Shown: positions 51,122 through 64,000, counted from the stretch's first letter. The stretch is 64,000 nucleotides of DNA from an uncultured Acetobacteraceae bacterium (GCA_903907955.1 CAIVPZ010000006.1:1-64000), one strand, 5' to 3'. Numbers and translations: made by a program. The notes: a model not told the origin generated them from the sequence alone.

Positions 51122-52114
51122 TCAGACCGTGTCGTAGCCGGCGGGATGGGCCAGCCGCCAGCGCAGGGCGGTTGCGACAATGTCGTCCAGCGCGGTGAAG
51201 CGCGGTTGCCAGCCGGTCTCCGCGGTGATGCGCGCCGACGAGGCCACCAGCACCGGCGCATCGCCCGCCCGGCGGCCGACGCAGCGGTGCGGCACCGGGC
51301 GGCCCCCCACCCGTTCGACCGCGCGCACCACCTCCAGCACCGTGTGGCCGCGGCCGGTGCCCAGGTTGTAGGACACGCTGCCGTGCTCCAGCCGCTCGAA
51401 CGCGCGCAGATGGGCATCGGCCAGGTCGCTGACATGGACGTAGTCGCGGACCGCCGTGCCGTCCGGCGTGGCGAAATCGTCGCCGAACACGTCCAGCATG
51501 TCGCGCCGTCCCAGCGCGGCGTCGATGACCAGCGGAATCAGGTGCGTCTCGGGCCGGTGGTCCTCGCCCAGCCGTCCCGCCGGATCGGCCCCGGCCGCGT
51601 TGAAATAGCGCAGGCAGACGCTGCGCAGGCCGTGCACCTGCCCGGCCCAGAACAGCATGCGTTCGATCATGTGCTTGCTCTCGCCATAGGGCGAAAGCGG
51701 TTCAATCGGCGCGTCCTCGGCCAACGGGGCGTCGCCGGGCCGGCCGAACAGGGCGGCGGTGGAGGAGAACACGAAGCGGCGCACGCCATGGCGCACGCAG
51801 GCGTCGATCAGCCGCGCCCCGTTGGCGGCGTTCTCGATGAAATAGCGCATCGGGTCGCGCATGCTGTCGCCGACCACCGACCAGGCGGCGAAGTGGAACA
51901 CCCCGTCCCAGGGGCCGTCGGCCAGCACGTCGTCCAGCAGGTCGGGGTTGCCCAGGTCGCCCTCGATCAGGCGGGCGCCCGGCAGCACCGCCGCACGATG
52001 GCCGGTGCGCAGATTGTCGAGCACGACACACGTCGCGCCACGGGCCAGCAGTTCCGCCACCAGATGGCTGCCGACGAATCCGGCGCCGCCGGTCACCAGA
52101 AATCGCCTTTTCAT
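51122..52114 (-). CDS. galE: UDP-glucose 4-epimerase
   Basis: A 330-residue short-chain dehydrogenase of the GalE type from the ATG at 52114. The NAD-binding motif is VTGGAGFVGSHL at the N-terminus. The catalytic tyrosine and lysine are in SPYGESKHMIERML. FNAAGADPAGRLGEDH is the GalE substrate-site signature. It interconverts UDP-glucose and UDP-galactose for surface polysaccharide. It is 50 bases downstream of the ferritin-like gene and 29 bases upstream of the TPR gene, all on the minus strand. Confidence 0.93.
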   Translation of the reverse strand: MKRRFLVTGGAGFVGSHLVAELLARGATCVVLDNLRTGHRAAVLPGARLIEGDLGNPDLLDDVLADGPWDGVFHFAAWSVVGDSMRDPMRYFIENAANGARLIDACVRHGVRRFVFSSTAALFGRPGDAPLAEDAPIEPLSPYGESKHMIERMLFWAGQVHGLRSVCLRYFNAAGADPAGRLGEDHRPETHLIPLVIDAALGRRDMLDVFGDDFATPDGTAVRDYVHVSDLADAHLRAFERLEHGSVSYNLGTGRGHTVLEVVRAVERVGGRPVPHRCVGRRAGDAPVLVASSARITAETGWQPRFTALDDIVATALRWRLAHPAGYDTV

Positions 52115-52164
52115 CGGTTGTCCGCCGTTGCCTCGCCCCTCAGTGCCGCAACCCCGGTGCGGGA

Positions 52165-53010
52165 TCAAGCCACCGGTGCGGCGGCGGTTGATCCGGCGAG
52201 TCGGCGGACGAAGCGGCGCTGGCGGTATTGCAGCAACCGGAAGGCGAGGCGGGCCGCGGTGTCGGAAAGCCGCCCGCGCGGCGGCAGGCCGACCGTCTTG
52301 AGGATCATGCCGGTGGCGCGCTCGATGTGGTGCAGGCGATAGAAGGCCATCGCGCGCCCCATATAGGCGGCCATGCACCGGCGGTGGTCATACGGCAGGT
52401 CGGCCGGTTCGTTGGCGCAGTGCCAGGCATAGGCCAGTTCGTCGTCCTCGGTTTCGCCGATCCGCCCCAGTGCGATGCGCAGGCGGCGCGGCAGGCCGAT
52501 CCGCTCGCGCCCCAGCCAGCGGCGCATGTGGTCGTAGAACAGCTTGAAATGGCGGAACTCGTCGGCGGCGACCAGCCGGCAGATCTGCTGGAGCACCGGC
52601 TCGGCGGTGGCTTCGCCGAGCGCCGAGTAGTAACTGGAGGTGCCGGTCTCGACCATGCAGCGGGCGATCAGCTCACCGGTGCGGGAGCCGCGCACCGACG
52701 CTTTGGCCTCCAGCGGGATGCGGTAGCCTTCGCGGAAGCGGGCGAAGGCGGCCTGGTAGTCCCAGGACGGGTCGGCGAGGCTGGCCCAGCGGCCCAGCGC
52801 GTCGCCGTGCTGCACCTCCTCGAGGCTCCAGTTGTTCACGGCGCGGCCGATATCGGGGTCGTCGCCGAACACGTTGTTGAGGTAGATGGCGTAGTCGGTG
52901 CCGTTACGCTCGACCATGGCCGCCGCCTTGACGAGGGGGACGATGTCCGGGGGGACCTTGTCGGCAGCGAACTGGTCCCAGGCCACATCCTCGATCTGCC
53001 AGTGTTTCAT
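52165..53010 (-). CDS. Ferritin-like di-iron protein (acyl-ACP desaturase-like)
   Basis: A 281-residue helical protein. Di-iron ligands fit the ferritin-like pattern: SLEEVQHGDALGRW gives a glutamate followed by ExxH, and AADEFRHFKLFYDH gives the second ExxH; ETGTSSYYSAL supplies a further glutamate. The layout resembles actinobacterial DesA-type and other acyl-ACP desaturase relatives. It might desaturate or hydroxylate a lipid or protein-bound substrate, but the substrate is not known. The ATG at 53010 is the only start consistent with the fold. It is first in a possible operon with galE. Confidence 0.75.
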   Translation of the reverse strand: MKHWQIEDVAWDQFAADKVPPDIVPLVKAAAMVERNGTDYAIYLNNVFGDDPDIGRAVNNWSLEEVQHGDALGRWASLADPSWDYQAAFARFREGYRIPLEAKASVRGSRTGELIARCMVETGTSSYYSALGEATAEPVLQQICRLVAADEFRHFKLFYDHMRRWLGRERIGLPRRLRIALGRIGETEDDELAYAWHCANEPADLPYDHRRCMAAYMGRAMAFYRLHHIERATGMILKTVGLPPRGRLSDTAARLAFRLLQYRQRRFVRRLAGSTAAAPVA

Positions 53011-53040
53011 CGTCGTCGTCCGTGCTGCTGCCACTGCTGC

Positions 53041-53057
53041 ATGCCGCACTGCGGCAT
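53041..53057. repeat. 17-base palindrome, copy 2
   Basis: An exact copy of the perfect palindrome at 43789-43805. It lies 30 bases upstream of the di-iron gene start, within its likely promoter or leader. Confidence 0.7.
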
Positions 53058-53158
53058 CGCTGCAAAACGTTTGAACCGGATGCGCCGCTTCAAGCCCGGT
53101 TCGCCGCCGGCAGTAAGGCGCTACCTTACCATGGGTCCATACCACATGCGAACGGGGC

Positions 53159-53180
53159 AGGAGATGCATCAGCATCTCCT
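53159..53180 (-). terminator. Hairpin downstream of the atp operon
   Basis: AGGAGATGC and GCATCTCCT form a perfect 9-bp stem with an ATCA loop. It lies about 90 bases beyond the atpC stop and past the palindromic repeat, so it may terminate the atp transcript. It also lies in the upstream region of the di-iron gene, so a regulatory role there is possible. No T-run is seen. Confidence 0.4.
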
Positions 53181-53204
53181 CCCCCGTTGGTATGAAACCC
53201 TTAT

Positions 53205-53264
53205 GGAATGGGTTCCAAGGGGCCACTGCCCCTTGGCGGGTCCAGGGCAGCGCCCTGGCCTTGC
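53205..53264 (-). repeat. Intergenic palindromic repeat, copy 5
   Basis: On the minus strand it reads AAGGCCAGGGCGCTGCCCTGG followed by ACCCGCCAAGGGG and its partner. It begins a few bases after the atpC stop, in the same sense as atpC. Confidence 0.7.
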
Positions 53265-53270
53265 TTTCCG

Positions 53271-53678
53271 TTAGTTCGCCTTGGCTGCCTCCAGCATGGC
53301 CCCGGCCGAAAGGATGCGGTCCAACAGCGCATCCTCCGCCGGCACGCCGGGCTTGCCGGCGGCCTCGTACTCGGCCTGGGCGGCGGCCACGCGGCGCTCG
53401 CCCTCGGCCACCGACAGGTCGGCGACCGGGATCACTTCATCGGCCAGCACGGTGACGCGCTGGGTGGTCACCTCGGCGAAGCCGCCGCTGACGAACAGCC
53501 GGTCGGTGACGGTTTCGCCCTGATACAGCCGGATGGTGCCGCCGCGCAGCAGCACGATCATGGGCGCGTGGTTGGGCAGCACGCCCATGTCGCCCTCGGC
53601 GGAGGGGATGACCACCATGTCCACCGGCCGGGAGAGCAGCAGCTTCTCCGGGCCGAGGATTTCCAGGTCGATCGGCAT
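53271..53678 (-). CDS. atpC: ATP synthase F1, epsilon subunit
   Basis: A 135-residue epsilon subunit. The N-terminal beta-sandwich has LEILGPEKLLLSRPVDMVVI and EGDMGVLPNHAPMIVLL, the usual GxMGxLPNHAP signature. The C-terminus is a short helical region. It connects F1 to the rotor and can inhibit ATP hydrolysis. It is last of the atpHAGDC operon, 23 bases after atpD. Confidence 0.95.
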   Translation of the reverse strand: MPIDLEILGPEKLLLSRPVDMVVIPSAEGDMGVLPNHAPMIVLLRGGTIRLYQGETVTDRLFVSGGFAEVTTQRVTVLADEVIPVADLSVAEGERRVAAAQAEYEAAGKPGVPAEDALLDRILSAGAMLEAAKAN

Positions 53679-53701
53679 AATCCGCTCCTTTGCCGTTCCG
53701 C

Positions 53702-56045
<2,344 letters not shown>

Positions 56046-56071
56046 GGGAGGGGACTACCTGCCGGTCAGGA

Positions 56072-57604
56072 TCAGACGAAGTTCTTGACGAAGCTGTCCA
56101 GGAAGGCGGCCAGCTTCTTGTCGGTCTCCGGCTTGATCTCGCGGTCGTTGCGGATCGCTTCCAGGATGGCCGGCGCGCGGGACTTCAGATCGCTCAGCAA
56201 CTGGCGCTCGAAGGCACCGATCCTGGCCAGCGGGATGGTGTCGAGATAACCGCGGGTGCCGGCGAACAGCGCCACCACCTGTTCGTCGACCGGCACCGGG
56301 CTGAACTGCGGCTGCTTCAGCAGTTCGGTCAGCCGGGCGCCGCGGGCGAGCAGCTTCTGGGTGGACGCATCGAGGTCGGAGGCGAACTGGGCGAACGACG
56401 CCATTTCGCGGTACTGGGCAAGCTCCAGCTTGATGCGCCCGGCAACCTGCTTCATCGCCTTGATCTGCGCCGCCGAGCCGACCCGCGACACCGAGATGCC
56501 GACATTCACCGCCGGGCGGATGCCCTTGAAGAACAGCTCGGTCTCCAGGAAGATCTGGCCGTCGGTGATCGAGATCACGTTGGTCGGGATGTAGGCGGAG
56601 ACGTCGCCGGCCTGGGTTTCGATCACCGGCAGGGCGGTGAGGCTGCCCGCGCCGTGCGCGTCGCTCATCTTCGCCGCGCGCTCCAGCAGGCGCGAGTGCA
56701 GGTAGAACACGTCGCCCGGATAGGCTTCGCGGCCCGGCGGGCGGCGCAGCAGCAGCGACATCTGGCGGTAGGCGACGGCCTGCTTGGACAGATCGTCGTA
56801 GAAGATCACCGCATGCCGGCCGCTGTCGCGGAAGAACTCGCCCATCGTGCAGCCGGTGTACGGCGCCAGGAACTGCAGCGGCGCCGCTTCGGAGGCGGTG
56901 GCGGCGACCACGATGGAGTATTCCATCGCGCCGTTTTCCTCCAGCGTGCGCACCAGCTGTGCCACGGTGGAGCGCTTCTGGCCGATCGCGACGTAGATGC
57001 AATAAAGCTTCTTGCTCTCGTCGTCGGTGGCGTTGATGGTTTTCTGGTTGATGATCGTGTCGACGATCACCGCGGTCTTGCCGGTCTGGCGGTCGCCGAT
57101 GATCAGCTCGCGTTGGCCGCGGCCGATCGGGATCAGGCTGTCGATCGCCTTGATGCCGGTCTGCACCGGCTCATGCACCGACTTGCGCGGGATGATGCCG
57201 GGCGCCTTCACCTCGACCGGGCGGCGCTCGGTGGTTGCGATCGGACCCTTGCCGTCGATCGGGTTGCCCAGCGCATCGACCACGCGCCCGAGCAGGCCCA
57301 GGCCCACCGGCACGTCGACGATGCGGCCGGTGCGGCTGACCGTGTCACCCTCGCGGATGGCCCAGTCGTCGCCGAAGATCACCACGCCGACATTGTCGGT
57401 TTCGAGGTTGAGCACCATGCCCTGCAACCCGGCCGAGGGGAACTCGACCAGCTCGCCGGACATCACGTTCTGCAGGCCGAAGATGCGGGCGATCCCATCG
57501 CCCACGCTCAACACCTGGCCGGTCTCGGCAACATTCGCCTCGGTATCGAACGAAGCGATTTGCTTCTTGAGGATATCCGAGATCTCGGCGGGGCGGATCT
57601 GCAT
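56072..57604 (-). CDS. atpA: ATP synthase F1, alpha subunit
   Basis: A 510-residue alpha subunit with [14 protein letters not shown] at the N-terminus, the nucleotide loop [11 protein letters not shown], and the signature [17 protein letters not shown]. It forms the regulatory nucleotide sites of F1. It starts one base after the atpH stop, within the same operon. Confidence 0.98.
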   Translation of the reverse strand: MQIRPAEISDILKKQIASFDTEANVAETGQVLSVGDGIARIFGLQNVMSGELVEFPSAGLQGMVLNLETDNVGVVIFGDDWAIREGDTVSRTGRIVDVPVGLGLLGRVVDALGNPIDGKGPIATTERRPVEVKAPGIIPRKSVHEPVQTGIKAIDSLIPIGRGQRELIIGDRQTGKTAVIVDTIINQKTINATDDESKKLYCIYVAIGQKRSTVAQLVRTLEENGAMEYSIVVAATASEAAPLQFLAPYTGCTMGEFFRDSGRHAVIFYDDLSKQAVAYRQMSLLLRRPPGREAYPGDVFYLHSRLLERAAKMSDAHGAGSLTALPVIETQAGDVSAYIPTNVISITDGQIFLETELFFKGIRPAVNVGISVSRVGSAAQIKAMKQVAGRIKLELAQYREMASFAQFASDLDASTQKLLARGARLTELLKQPQFSPVPVDEQVVALFAGTRGYLDTIPLARIGAFERQLLSDLKSRAPAILEAIRNDREIKPETDKKLAAFLDSFVKNFV

Positions 57605-57605
57605 C

Positions 57606-58175
57606 TCAGGCGGCTCCCTTCATGGCGTACTGCAGGCGCTGCAGCCGGGACTTCAGTGACGTATCGTAAAGGCGGGCGCCGACCTTGACGACCAACCCGC
57701 CCAGGAGCGAGGGGTCAATCCGCTTGACGATGTTGACGCGGCCGTAGCCGGCTTCGATCAGCCGGGCGCGGAGCTGTTGCTCCTGCAATTCGGTGAGCGG
57801 GTGGGCGCTTTCGACCTCCGCCACCACCACGCCGCGCTTGTCGGCGACCAGGGCGGCGAAGGCGGCGACGATGTTGCGCAGCGCCCGGGCGCGCCGGTTG
57901 GCCACCACGACGCCGGCGAAATCCAGCACGATCTTGCCGAAGCCCTGACCTTCCAGCACCTCGCGCAGGGCGCGGCCGGCGGTGTTCACGTCGATCAGCG
58001 GGCTGTCGAGCAGGGTGCGCAGGTCAGCGCTTTCGTCGATGAGCCGGCCGAGCGCCTCCATCTGGTCGATGGTGGCATCAAGGGCGTTTTCATCTTCGGC
58101 GTGCGCATAGAGTGCACTTGCGTACCGGCCGGCTGGTCCGCCGCCGGAATATTTCGATGTGCCGTCAGACGCCAA
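57606..58175 (-). CDS. atpH: ATP synthase F1, delta subunit
   Basis: A 189-residue delta subunit. It has [18 protein letters not shown] near the N-terminus, the central [21 protein letters not shown], and the C-terminal signature [21 protein letters not shown]. It links F1 to the stator. The only usable start appears to be a TTG at 58175, with a weak ribosome binding site; no in-frame ATG or GTG lies nearby. As first gene of the operon, a TTG start may keep its translation low. F0 genes are absent, as usual for alphaproteobacteria. Confidence 0.93.
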   Translation of the reverse strand: MASDGTSKYSGGGPAGRYASALYAHAEDENALDATIDQMEALGRLIDESADLRTLLDSPLIDVNTAGRALREVLEGQGFGKIVLDFAGVVVANRRARALRNIVAAFAALVADKRGVVVAEVESAHPLTELQEQQLRARLIEAGYGRVNIVKRIDPSLLGGLVVKVGARLYDTSLKSRLQRLQYAMKGAA

Positions 58176-58535
58176 AGCTGCGTTTCCGTCTGCTGGGGCC
58201 GCAATTGCGACCGGGGATTATGTGCCGCCACGTCTCCGCAACCGGCAACCGGCGTCTAGCATGGGGTTTTGGGGCGCGCAACACGCGGGGTTGCGGTTGC
58301 CGGTGCCGTGCGTTGAAGCGGCAGTGCGGCAGCAAGAAAAAGTAGGGAAAAGTTACACAAGGACACGGAAAGGCGGAGAGCAGGCCCTCAATCTTCGCGG
58401 CAACGGCCGGGACTCGTCGTGCTGTCCGGTCCGGCTGCTTCGTCCGTTTCGTGGAAATACGGAACATGCGCGAAGTTCTTCGCCGCGATGTCGTGGGGCA
58501 GGTCCCACCTCCTGGAAGTGAACCCGCGAACAAAC
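58176..58535. other. Upstream region of the atp operon
   Basis: A 360-base gap between atpH (leftward) and the end of priA. It is clearly AT-richer around 58325-58385 than anything nearby, which fits the atp promoter and leader. I could not assign -10 and -35 boxes with confidence. The plus-strand reading frames here show no family resemblance and no ribosome binding site. Confidence 0.45.
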
Positions 58536-60761
58536 CTACAGGAAGCTCACCGGGTCCACATCCACATCCACCCGCACGCCGCCGCGCACCGGCACCGCCG
58601 CCAGCCACGCGCGCAACAGCGGCTGCACCGGGATGTCGCGCCGCGTCTTCAGCAGCAGCCGCCGCCGGTGCCGGCCGCGCAGGATGGCAAACGGCGCCGG
58701 GGCGGGGCCGAGCACCACGATCCCTTCCCCATGCGGCGCCGCCCGTCCCAGGTCGCGGGCCACCGTATCGGCCGCCGCGGCGCTGTCGGCCGAGACGATC
58801 AGCGCCGCGAGTCGCCCGAACGGCGGCCAGTTGCCGGGCCGCCGCTGCGCCGCCTCGCGGGTCATGAATTCCTCCAGCCGGCCGGACAGCAGCGCCTGCA
58901 TCACCGGATGCTCCGGCGAGAACGTCTGCAGCAGCACCCGCCCCGGCGCCTCCGCCCGCCCGGCCCGCCCCGCCACCTGGTGCAGCAGTTGCACGGTGCG
59001 CTCGGCCGCCCGCAGGTCGCCGCCAGCCAGACCGAGATCGGCATCGACCACGCCGACAACGGATAAGAAAGGAAAATGCCAGCCCTTGGCGACGATCTGG
59101 GTGCCGATGATCAGGTCCACCTCGCGTGCCGAAATCGCCCGCGCCGCTTCGGCGGCGGCGTGCGGGCCGGGCAGGGTGTCGGAGGCCATCACCAGCGTGC
59201 GCGCCTCGGGGAACAGCGCCTGCGCCTCCTCGGTGATGCGCTCCACCCCGGGGCCGACCGCGGTCAGGCTGTGGGTGGCGGCGCAGGCGGGGCAGGCGGG
59301 CGGGATCGGCACGGTATGGCCGCAATGGTGGCATTGCAGCACCGCCCGCGCCCGGTGCTCCACCAGCCAGGCGGTGCAGTTCGGGCACGCCATGCGGTGG
59401 CCGCAGGCGCGGCACAGGGTCAGCGGCGCGTAGCCGCGGCGGTTGAGGAACAGCATCGCCTGCTCGCCGCGGGCGAATGCCGCCCGCACCGCCGCCACCA
59501 GCGGCGGCGCCAGGAAACGGCCGCGCTCGGGCGGAGTCGCGCGCAGGTCCAGCAGCACGATTTCCGGCAGGCTGGCGCCGCCGTGCCGGTCGGGCAAATG
59601 CAGCCGCCGGTAGCGCCCGGCCTGCACGTTCGCCACCGTCTCCAGGCTGGGGGTGGCGGAGACCAGCACCGCCGCCGCCGCGCACAGCCGGGCGCGCACC
59701 ACCGCCATGTCGCGGGCGTGGTAGACCACGCCGTCCTCCTGCTTGAAGGCCGTCTCGTGTTCCTCATCGACGATGATCAGGCCGAGCTCGGGAAACGGCA
59801 GGAACAGCGCCGAGCGGGCGCCCACCACCACCGGCGCCGTCCCGGCATCCACCGCCCGCCAGGTGGCGCGCCGCAGCTTTGTGGACAGATCGGAATGCCA
59901 CACCGCCGGCGCCACCCCGAAGCGCCCAAGAAAACGCTCAAGCCATTGGGAAGAAAGCGCAATTTCCGGCAGCAGCACCAGCGCCTGGCGGCCGGCGCGC
60001 AGGCATTCCGCCACCGCCTCCAGATAGATCTCGGTCTTTCCCGACCCGGTGACGCCGTCGAGCAGGGTGACGGAATAGCCGGCGCGGACCGCAGCGCGCA
60101 GCGCCGCCGCGGCGGTTTCCTGGTCGGGCGACAGGGTCGGGCCGGGGTGCCCGGGGTCGGGGCGGTCGAAGGGCGGGCGCACCGGCAGCGCCGTCGGCAC
60201 CAGCAGCCCGGCCTCGGCCATCGACCGCAGCACGCCCGGCGAAACCCCGGCCACGCGGGCCAGTTCCGCGCCGGGTCGCGGCTGGCCGTCCGCCAGCGCC
60301 GCCAGCACGCTCCGGCGCGCCTCGGTCAGGCGGGTGTCCGGCAACGGGTCCGCCAGCCGCCAGCCGGTGGGCGGGGCATCCGGGCGGAGCGCGTTCACCC
60401 GCAGCGCCATCGCCAGCACGTCGCCGGGCGGCGCCAGCGTATAGGCGGCGATCCAGTCGATCAGCCGGCGCAGATCGGCGCGCATGGGCGGGCCGTCGAT
60501 GCGCCCGGAGATCGGCCGGAGCCGGTTGTCGCCCACACTCTGATCGGGCGGGCCGTCCCACACCACGCCCACCGCCTCGCGCCGGTTCAGCGGCACCAGC
60601 ACCAGGTCGCCGGGCGCCACCTCCAGGTCGGGCGGCACCCGGTAGTCGAACGGGCCGGCGAACGGATAGGGCAGCAGCACGGGCACCCGCGCCGGTTGTG
60701 GTGCCGGGGCGTCGTCGTCGAATAACGGGTCCTGCCTGCGCTTTCGGTTGCTGCCGGCCAT
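58536..60761 (-). CDS. priA: Primosomal helicase PriA
   Basis: A 741-residue PriA. The DNA-binding 3'BD domain is N-terminal ([18 protein letters not shown]). The helicase part has [15 protein letters not shown], the box [15 protein letters not shown] and [10 protein letters not shown]. Eight cysteines for two zinc sites follow ([14 protein letters not shown], then QCHHCGHT and PACPAC). It restarts collapsed replication forks. It is divergent from the transaldolase-like gene, 59 bases apart. Confidence 0.96.
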   Translation of the reverse strand: MAGSNRKRRQDPLFDDDAPAPQPARVPVLLPYPFAGPFDYRVPPDLEVAPGDLVLVPLNRREAVGVVWDGPPDQSVGDNRLRPISGRIDGPPMRADLRRLIDWIAAYTLAPPGDVLAMALRVNALRPDAPPTGWRLADPLPDTRLTEARRSVLAALADGQPRPGAELARVAGVSPGVLRSMAEAGLLVPTALPVRPPFDRPDPGHPGPTLSPDQETAAAALRAAVRAGYSVTLLDGVTGSGKTEIYLEAVAECLRAGRQALVLLPEIALSSQWLERFLGRFGVAPAVWHSDLSTKLRRATWRAVDAGTAPVVVGARSALFLPFPELGLIIVDEEHETAFKQEDGVVYHARDMAVVRARLCAAAAVLVSATPSLETVANVQAGRYRRLHLPDRHGGASLPEIVLLDLRATPPERGRFLAPPLVAAVRAAFARGEQAMLFLNRRGYAPLTLCRACGHRMACPNCTAWLVEHRARAVLQCHHCGHTVPIPPACPACAATHSLTAVGPGVERITEEAQALFPEARTLVMASDTLPGPHAAAEAARAISAREVDLIIGTQIVAKGWHFPFLSVVGVVDADLGLAGGDLRAAERTVQLLHQVAGRAGRAEAPGRVLLQTFSPEHPVMQALLSGRLEEFMTREAAQRRPGNWPPFGRLAALIVSADSAAAADTVARDLGRAAPHGEGIVVLGPAPAPFAILRGRHRRRLLLKTRRDIPVQPLLRAWLAAVPVRGGVRVDVDVDPVSFL

Positions 60762-60820
60762 CGCTATGCTCTGCCTGAATTACCGCCGCCGCGACAGACC
60801 CCCGATACGGAACAGCACGC

Positions 60821-61492
60821 ATGAAATTCTTCGTCGACACCGCGGATATCGCGGAAATCAAGGCGCTGGCCGCCTCCGGGTTGCTGGACGGGGTGACCAC
60901 CAACCCCACGCTGATCGCCAAATCCGGCCGCCGCATCCTGGAGGTGGTGGCCGAGATCTGCGACGTGGTGCAGGGGCCGGTGAGCGCCGAGGTGGCCGCC
61001 ACCGACTACGCCCAGATTCTCCGCGAAGCGGAGGTGCTGCGCCGCATCGCCCCCAATGTGGCGGTCAAGCTGCCGCTGACCCCGGACGGGCTGCGCGCCT
61101 GCCGGACGCTCACCGACCAGGGGGTGATGACCAACGTCACCCTGTGCTTCTCGGCCGCCCAGGCGCTGCTGGCGGCCAAGGCGGGCGCCACCTTCGTCAG
61201 CCCCTTCGTCGGCCGGCTGGACGATGTCGGCCAGGATGGCATGCAGCTGATCGCCGACATCGTGCAGATCTACCGCAACTATCCGGCGCTGAAGACCGAG
61301 GTGCTGGTGGCCAGCGTCCGCCACCCGATCCACGTGGTCGAGGCGGCCAAGCTGGGCGCCCATGTCGCCACCGTGCCGCCGACGGTGCTGCGCGCGCTGT
61401 ACAACCATCCCCTGACCGACAAGGGCCTGGCCGGGTTCCTGGCCGACTGGGCGAAGACCGGACAGCAGATCACCGACATGGTCGCGGTTTGA
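60821..61492 (+). CDS. fsa: Transaldolase-like / fructose-6-phosphate aldolase
   Basis: A 223-residue protein of the short transaldolase type. It has [30 protein letters not shown] and the Schiff-base lysine in NVAVKLPLT (about residue 86). The size fits the TalC/FSA subfamily. Many such alphaproteobacterial proteins are annotated as transaldolase, so the exact activity is open. It acts in the cytoplasm on sugar phosphates. Its stop shares one base with the next start. Confidence 0.9.
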   Translation: MKFFVDTADIAEIKALAASGLLDGVTTNPTLIAKSGRRILEVVAEICDVVQGPVSAEVAATDYAQILREAEVLRRIAPNVAVKLPLTPDGLRACRTLTDQGVMTNVTLCFSAAQALLAAKAGATFVSPFVGRLDDVGQDGMQLIADIVQIYRNYPALKTEVLVASVRHPIHVVEAAKLGAHVATVPPTVLRALYNHPLTDKGLAGFLADWAKTGQQITDMVAV

Positions 61493-62133
61493 TGGCCGAG
61501 CCGGCATCGACCGGCACGCCGGTCGATACCGAGTCGGTCGCCGCCTTCCTGCGCGCCCATCCGCGCTTCCTGGCCGACCGGCTGGAGCTCTACCGCGTGC
61601 TGGCCCCGCCGGTGCGCGTGCACGGCGAGATTCTGGCCGACCACATGGCGGCCATGGTGGGGGCCGAGCGGGCGCATGCCCTGGCGATGGCCGAGCGGGC
61701 CGACGGTGTGCTGGCGGCCGGTCGCGCCGCCGCCGGCATGACGGCGCGGGTGCACGAGGCGGTGCTGGCGCTGATCGGCGCCGGGGACATCGCCGAGTGC
61801 ATCACCGTCGCCTTCCCGGCGCTGCTGGCGGTGGATGCCGCCGCGCTGTGCGCCGAGGCCCCGCTGCCGGGCGCGCGCCTGCTGCCGCCCGGCACGGTGG
61901 CGCGGCTGCTTGCCGGGCGCTCGGTCGCCCATCGCAGCGACGTCGCCGATGCCAGCCTGCTGCACGGCGAGGCGGAAGCGCTGGCGCTGCACGATGCGCT
62001 GGTGCGCGTGCCCGGCGAGCCGGCGGCGCTGCTGGCGCTGTCGGCGCGCGAGCATTGGACGCTGGACCCGGCGCAGGGGGCGGGGGCTTTGGCGTTCCTT
62101 GGCCGGGCGGTGGCGGCGGCTTTGGGGCGGTGA
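61492..62133 (+). CDS. DUF484 family protein
   Basis: A 213-residue protein with the DUF484 start SVAAFLRAHPRFLADRLEL, a helical segment (AERAHALAMAERADGVLAAG) and a GAF-like C-terminal half. It overlaps the fsa stop by one base (TGATG). In E. coli and many proteobacteria a DUF484 gene lies immediately before xerC, the same order as here, but its role is not known. A composite palindromic repeat separates it from xerC. Confidence 0.85.
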   Translation: MAEPASTGTPVDTESVAAFLRAHPRFLADRLELYRVLAPPVRVHGEILADHMAAMVGAERAHALAMAERADGVLAAGRAAAGMTARVHEAVLALIGAGDIAECITVAFPALLAVDAAALCAEAPLPGARLLPPGTVARLLAGRSVAHRSDVADASLLHGEAEALALHDALVRVPGEPAALLALSAREHWTLDPAQGAGALAFLGRAVAAALGR

Positions 62134-62147
62134 GGGAGGAAGGAAGC

Positions 62148-62285
62148 AAGGCCAGGGCGCTGCCCTGGACCCGGCAGGGGTCAGTGGATCCCTGCACCCC
62201 ATTCCCCAGGATCGGGTTCCAAGGGCGAAGCCCTTGGTGGGGTGCAGGGGCGAAGCCCCTGCCGGGGTTTGGGGCTGCGCCCCAA
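62148..62285 (+). repeat. Composite intergenic palindromic repeat, copies 6 and 7
   Basis: Two family units face each other. The first half (AAGGCCAGGGCGCTGCCCTGG and a CAGGGGTC/GATCCCTG stem) follows the DUF484 stop in the same sense. The second half, from about 62214, carries GGGGTGCAGGGGCGAAGCCC and is inverted relative to the first. The right end reaches to within 20 bases of the xerC start. Confidence 0.7.
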
Positions 62286-62304
62286 CTTCGTCCGGCAGCA
62301 GATC

Positions 62305-63216
<912 letters not shown>

Positions 63217-63655
63217 GGCGCGGCCGCACTGCGGATTCCGCGCCGCGGCCCGAGGCTTCCCGCAATCCCCAGGTGCCGCTCCAGCGCGCCGAATGGCGTG
63301 GTTTCGCTACCGAATGTAGCGGTTGCCTGGTTGATCCTGGCTTCCTTCATAAAGGCACTTCAAGTTCTTGAAATTAGGAGGCTTTCTGAGAAATCTCCGG
63401 CGAAGCTGTTCATGCAATTCACAGGATTGTGAGCGAATTTGAGGCTTGACGCCGGCTGCTGGAAATTTCAGGTTACGGTTCCATAAAATATAGCGATGGG
63501 TGTGGGTTGCCGCCTGAACGGGAAAGCTTCGGTCAAAATGGTCATGCATACTAACAAGGCCCGGGGCATGTGCTGGTGAATTTCTGGCTTGCTGCGAAAA
63601 TTGATGAAAATCATTACGCTCGATGCGAACCTCTTTTATCGGATCTGAATTTCCA
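63217..63655. other. Intergenic region with a sharp fall in GC
   Basis: About 440 bases without a convincing gene. The first 80 bases are as GC-rich as the chromosome. From about 63300 the sequence becomes far more AT-rich and stays so to the window end. AT-rich candidate promoter sequence occurs near 63490 (ATAAAATATAG). I see no terminal repeats or integrase scar. Confidence 0.5.
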
Positions 63656-64000
63656 ATGAAGATCGCTGCCTTCACAATGACCTATAATGAGCCAATATTC
63701 CTTCCGATATGGATCGCATACTACGGAAGAGAGTTTGGAGAAGAAAATCTTTTCATTATAGACCACGGGTCTGATGATGGAAGCACCGAAGATATTGGGA
63801 ATGCCCATAGAATTGTGATTTCAAGGGACGAGCTTGATGAAGGGCGGCGTGCGAAATATGTTATTTTATTTCATGAAGCGCTGCTTCAGGAGTACGATGC
63901 CGTTGTTTTTTCTGATACTGACGAGTATTTAATTGCAGATCCAAGAAAATTTGGCAGCCTGAAGGAGTTCATTCAAGAGCGCTGCACGTCCTTTTCCCAG
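63656..64000 (+). CDS. Glycosyltransferase family 2-like protein, N-terminal part (3' end outside window)
   Basis: An open frame of 115 codons from an ATG at 63656 runs off the right edge. It begins MKIAAFTMTYNEPIFLPIW, then FIIDHGSDDGSTED and VVFSDTDEYLIADP. These give the nucleotide-binding beginning and the DxD-type motif of GT-A glycosyltransferases that process surface sugars. Base composition and codon choice (ATT, AAA, GAT, TTA) differ strongly from every other gene here, pointing to acquisition by transfer. The ribosome binding site is weak. Confidence 0.75.
   Translation, partial: MKIAAFTMTYNEPIFLPIWIAYYGREFGEENLFIIDHGSDDGSTEDIGNAHRIVISRDELDEGRRAKYVILFHEALLQEYDAVVFSDTDEYLIADPRKFGSLKEFIQERCTSFSQ

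Noticed and set aside
58159-58521. A 120-codon plus-strand open frame upstream of atpH
   Set aside because: It overlaps the beginning of atpH on the other strand, has no family resemblance and covers what is most likely the atp promoter and leader.
62242-62304. GTG at 62242 as the start of xerC
   Set aside because: The 21 extra residues come from the palindromic repeat and have no counterpart in tyrosine recombinases; the TTG at 62305 gives the usual length.
63307-63675. A 122-codon minus-strand open frame in the low-GC region
   Set aside because: It has no ribosome binding site, no recognisable motif and an irregular composition, and it overlaps the start of the glycosyltransferase on the other strand.

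Overview
This 64 kb window is a very GC-rich, gene-dense chromosomal segment with no insertion sequences, phage genes or CRISPR arrays. The gene set points to an alphaproteobacterium, probably in or near the Acetobacteraceae (Rhodospirillales): a split F1-only ATP synthase operon (atpHAGDC without the F0 genes), homospermidine synthase, ETF:ubiquinone oxidoreductase, an alphaproteobacterial-style uracil-DNA glycosylase, and the DUF484-xerC pair. This placement is inferred from gene content and protein style; no database was searched.

Layout. 1-4.9 kb: a truncated OmpA-like gene followed by a tandem full-length paralog, each with the same terminator, then a lipoprotein and the circularly permuted ATP-grasp/alpha-E pair. 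5-7.3 kb: leuA on the minus strand, preceded by a previously unlisted leucine-rich leader peptide and attenuator-like stem-loops, then a cold-shock gene. 7.6-11.1 kb: moaB, a lytic transglycosylase and a uracil-DNA glycosylase, all minus. 11.2-18.7 kb: ETF-QO, a TPR lipoprotein, ispE, tRNA-Gln(TTG), a membrane-anchored degenerate kinase and its small membrane neighbour. 18.9-25.4 kb: uvrD-greB, a ketopantoate-reductase-like gene, an NHL beta-propeller protein and homospermidine synthase. 25.7-35.7 kb: an unrecognised protein, cobQ, a MarR regulator with a near-consensus divergent promoter, a secreted protein, crcB translationally coupled to a CPA1 antiporter, a MATE exporter and a DEAD-box helicase.

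35.9-50 kb is the most interesting block. A 1664-residue pyruvate:ferredoxin oxidoreductase-like protein with an extra C-terminal iron-sulfur region overlaps by 4 nt a 945-residue protein. That second protein reads as a fusion of NfnB-like and NfnA-like halves (ferredoxin:NADP oxidoreductase type). Together they look like a dedicated 2-oxoacid-to-NAD(P) electron module. The glutamate synthase genes gltB and gltD follow directly.

50-63.2 kb: a TPR protein, galE and a ferritin-like di-iron protein (minus), atpHAGDC (minus), priA (minus), and then fsa, a DUF484 gene and xerC (plus). Past xerC the base composition falls sharply and a glycosyltransferase gene runs off the right edge, suggesting the start of a transferred surface-polysaccharide region.

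Across the window a GC-rich palindromic repeat family occurs between genes. Most copies sit immediately 3' of a stop codon and in the same orientation relative to that gene.
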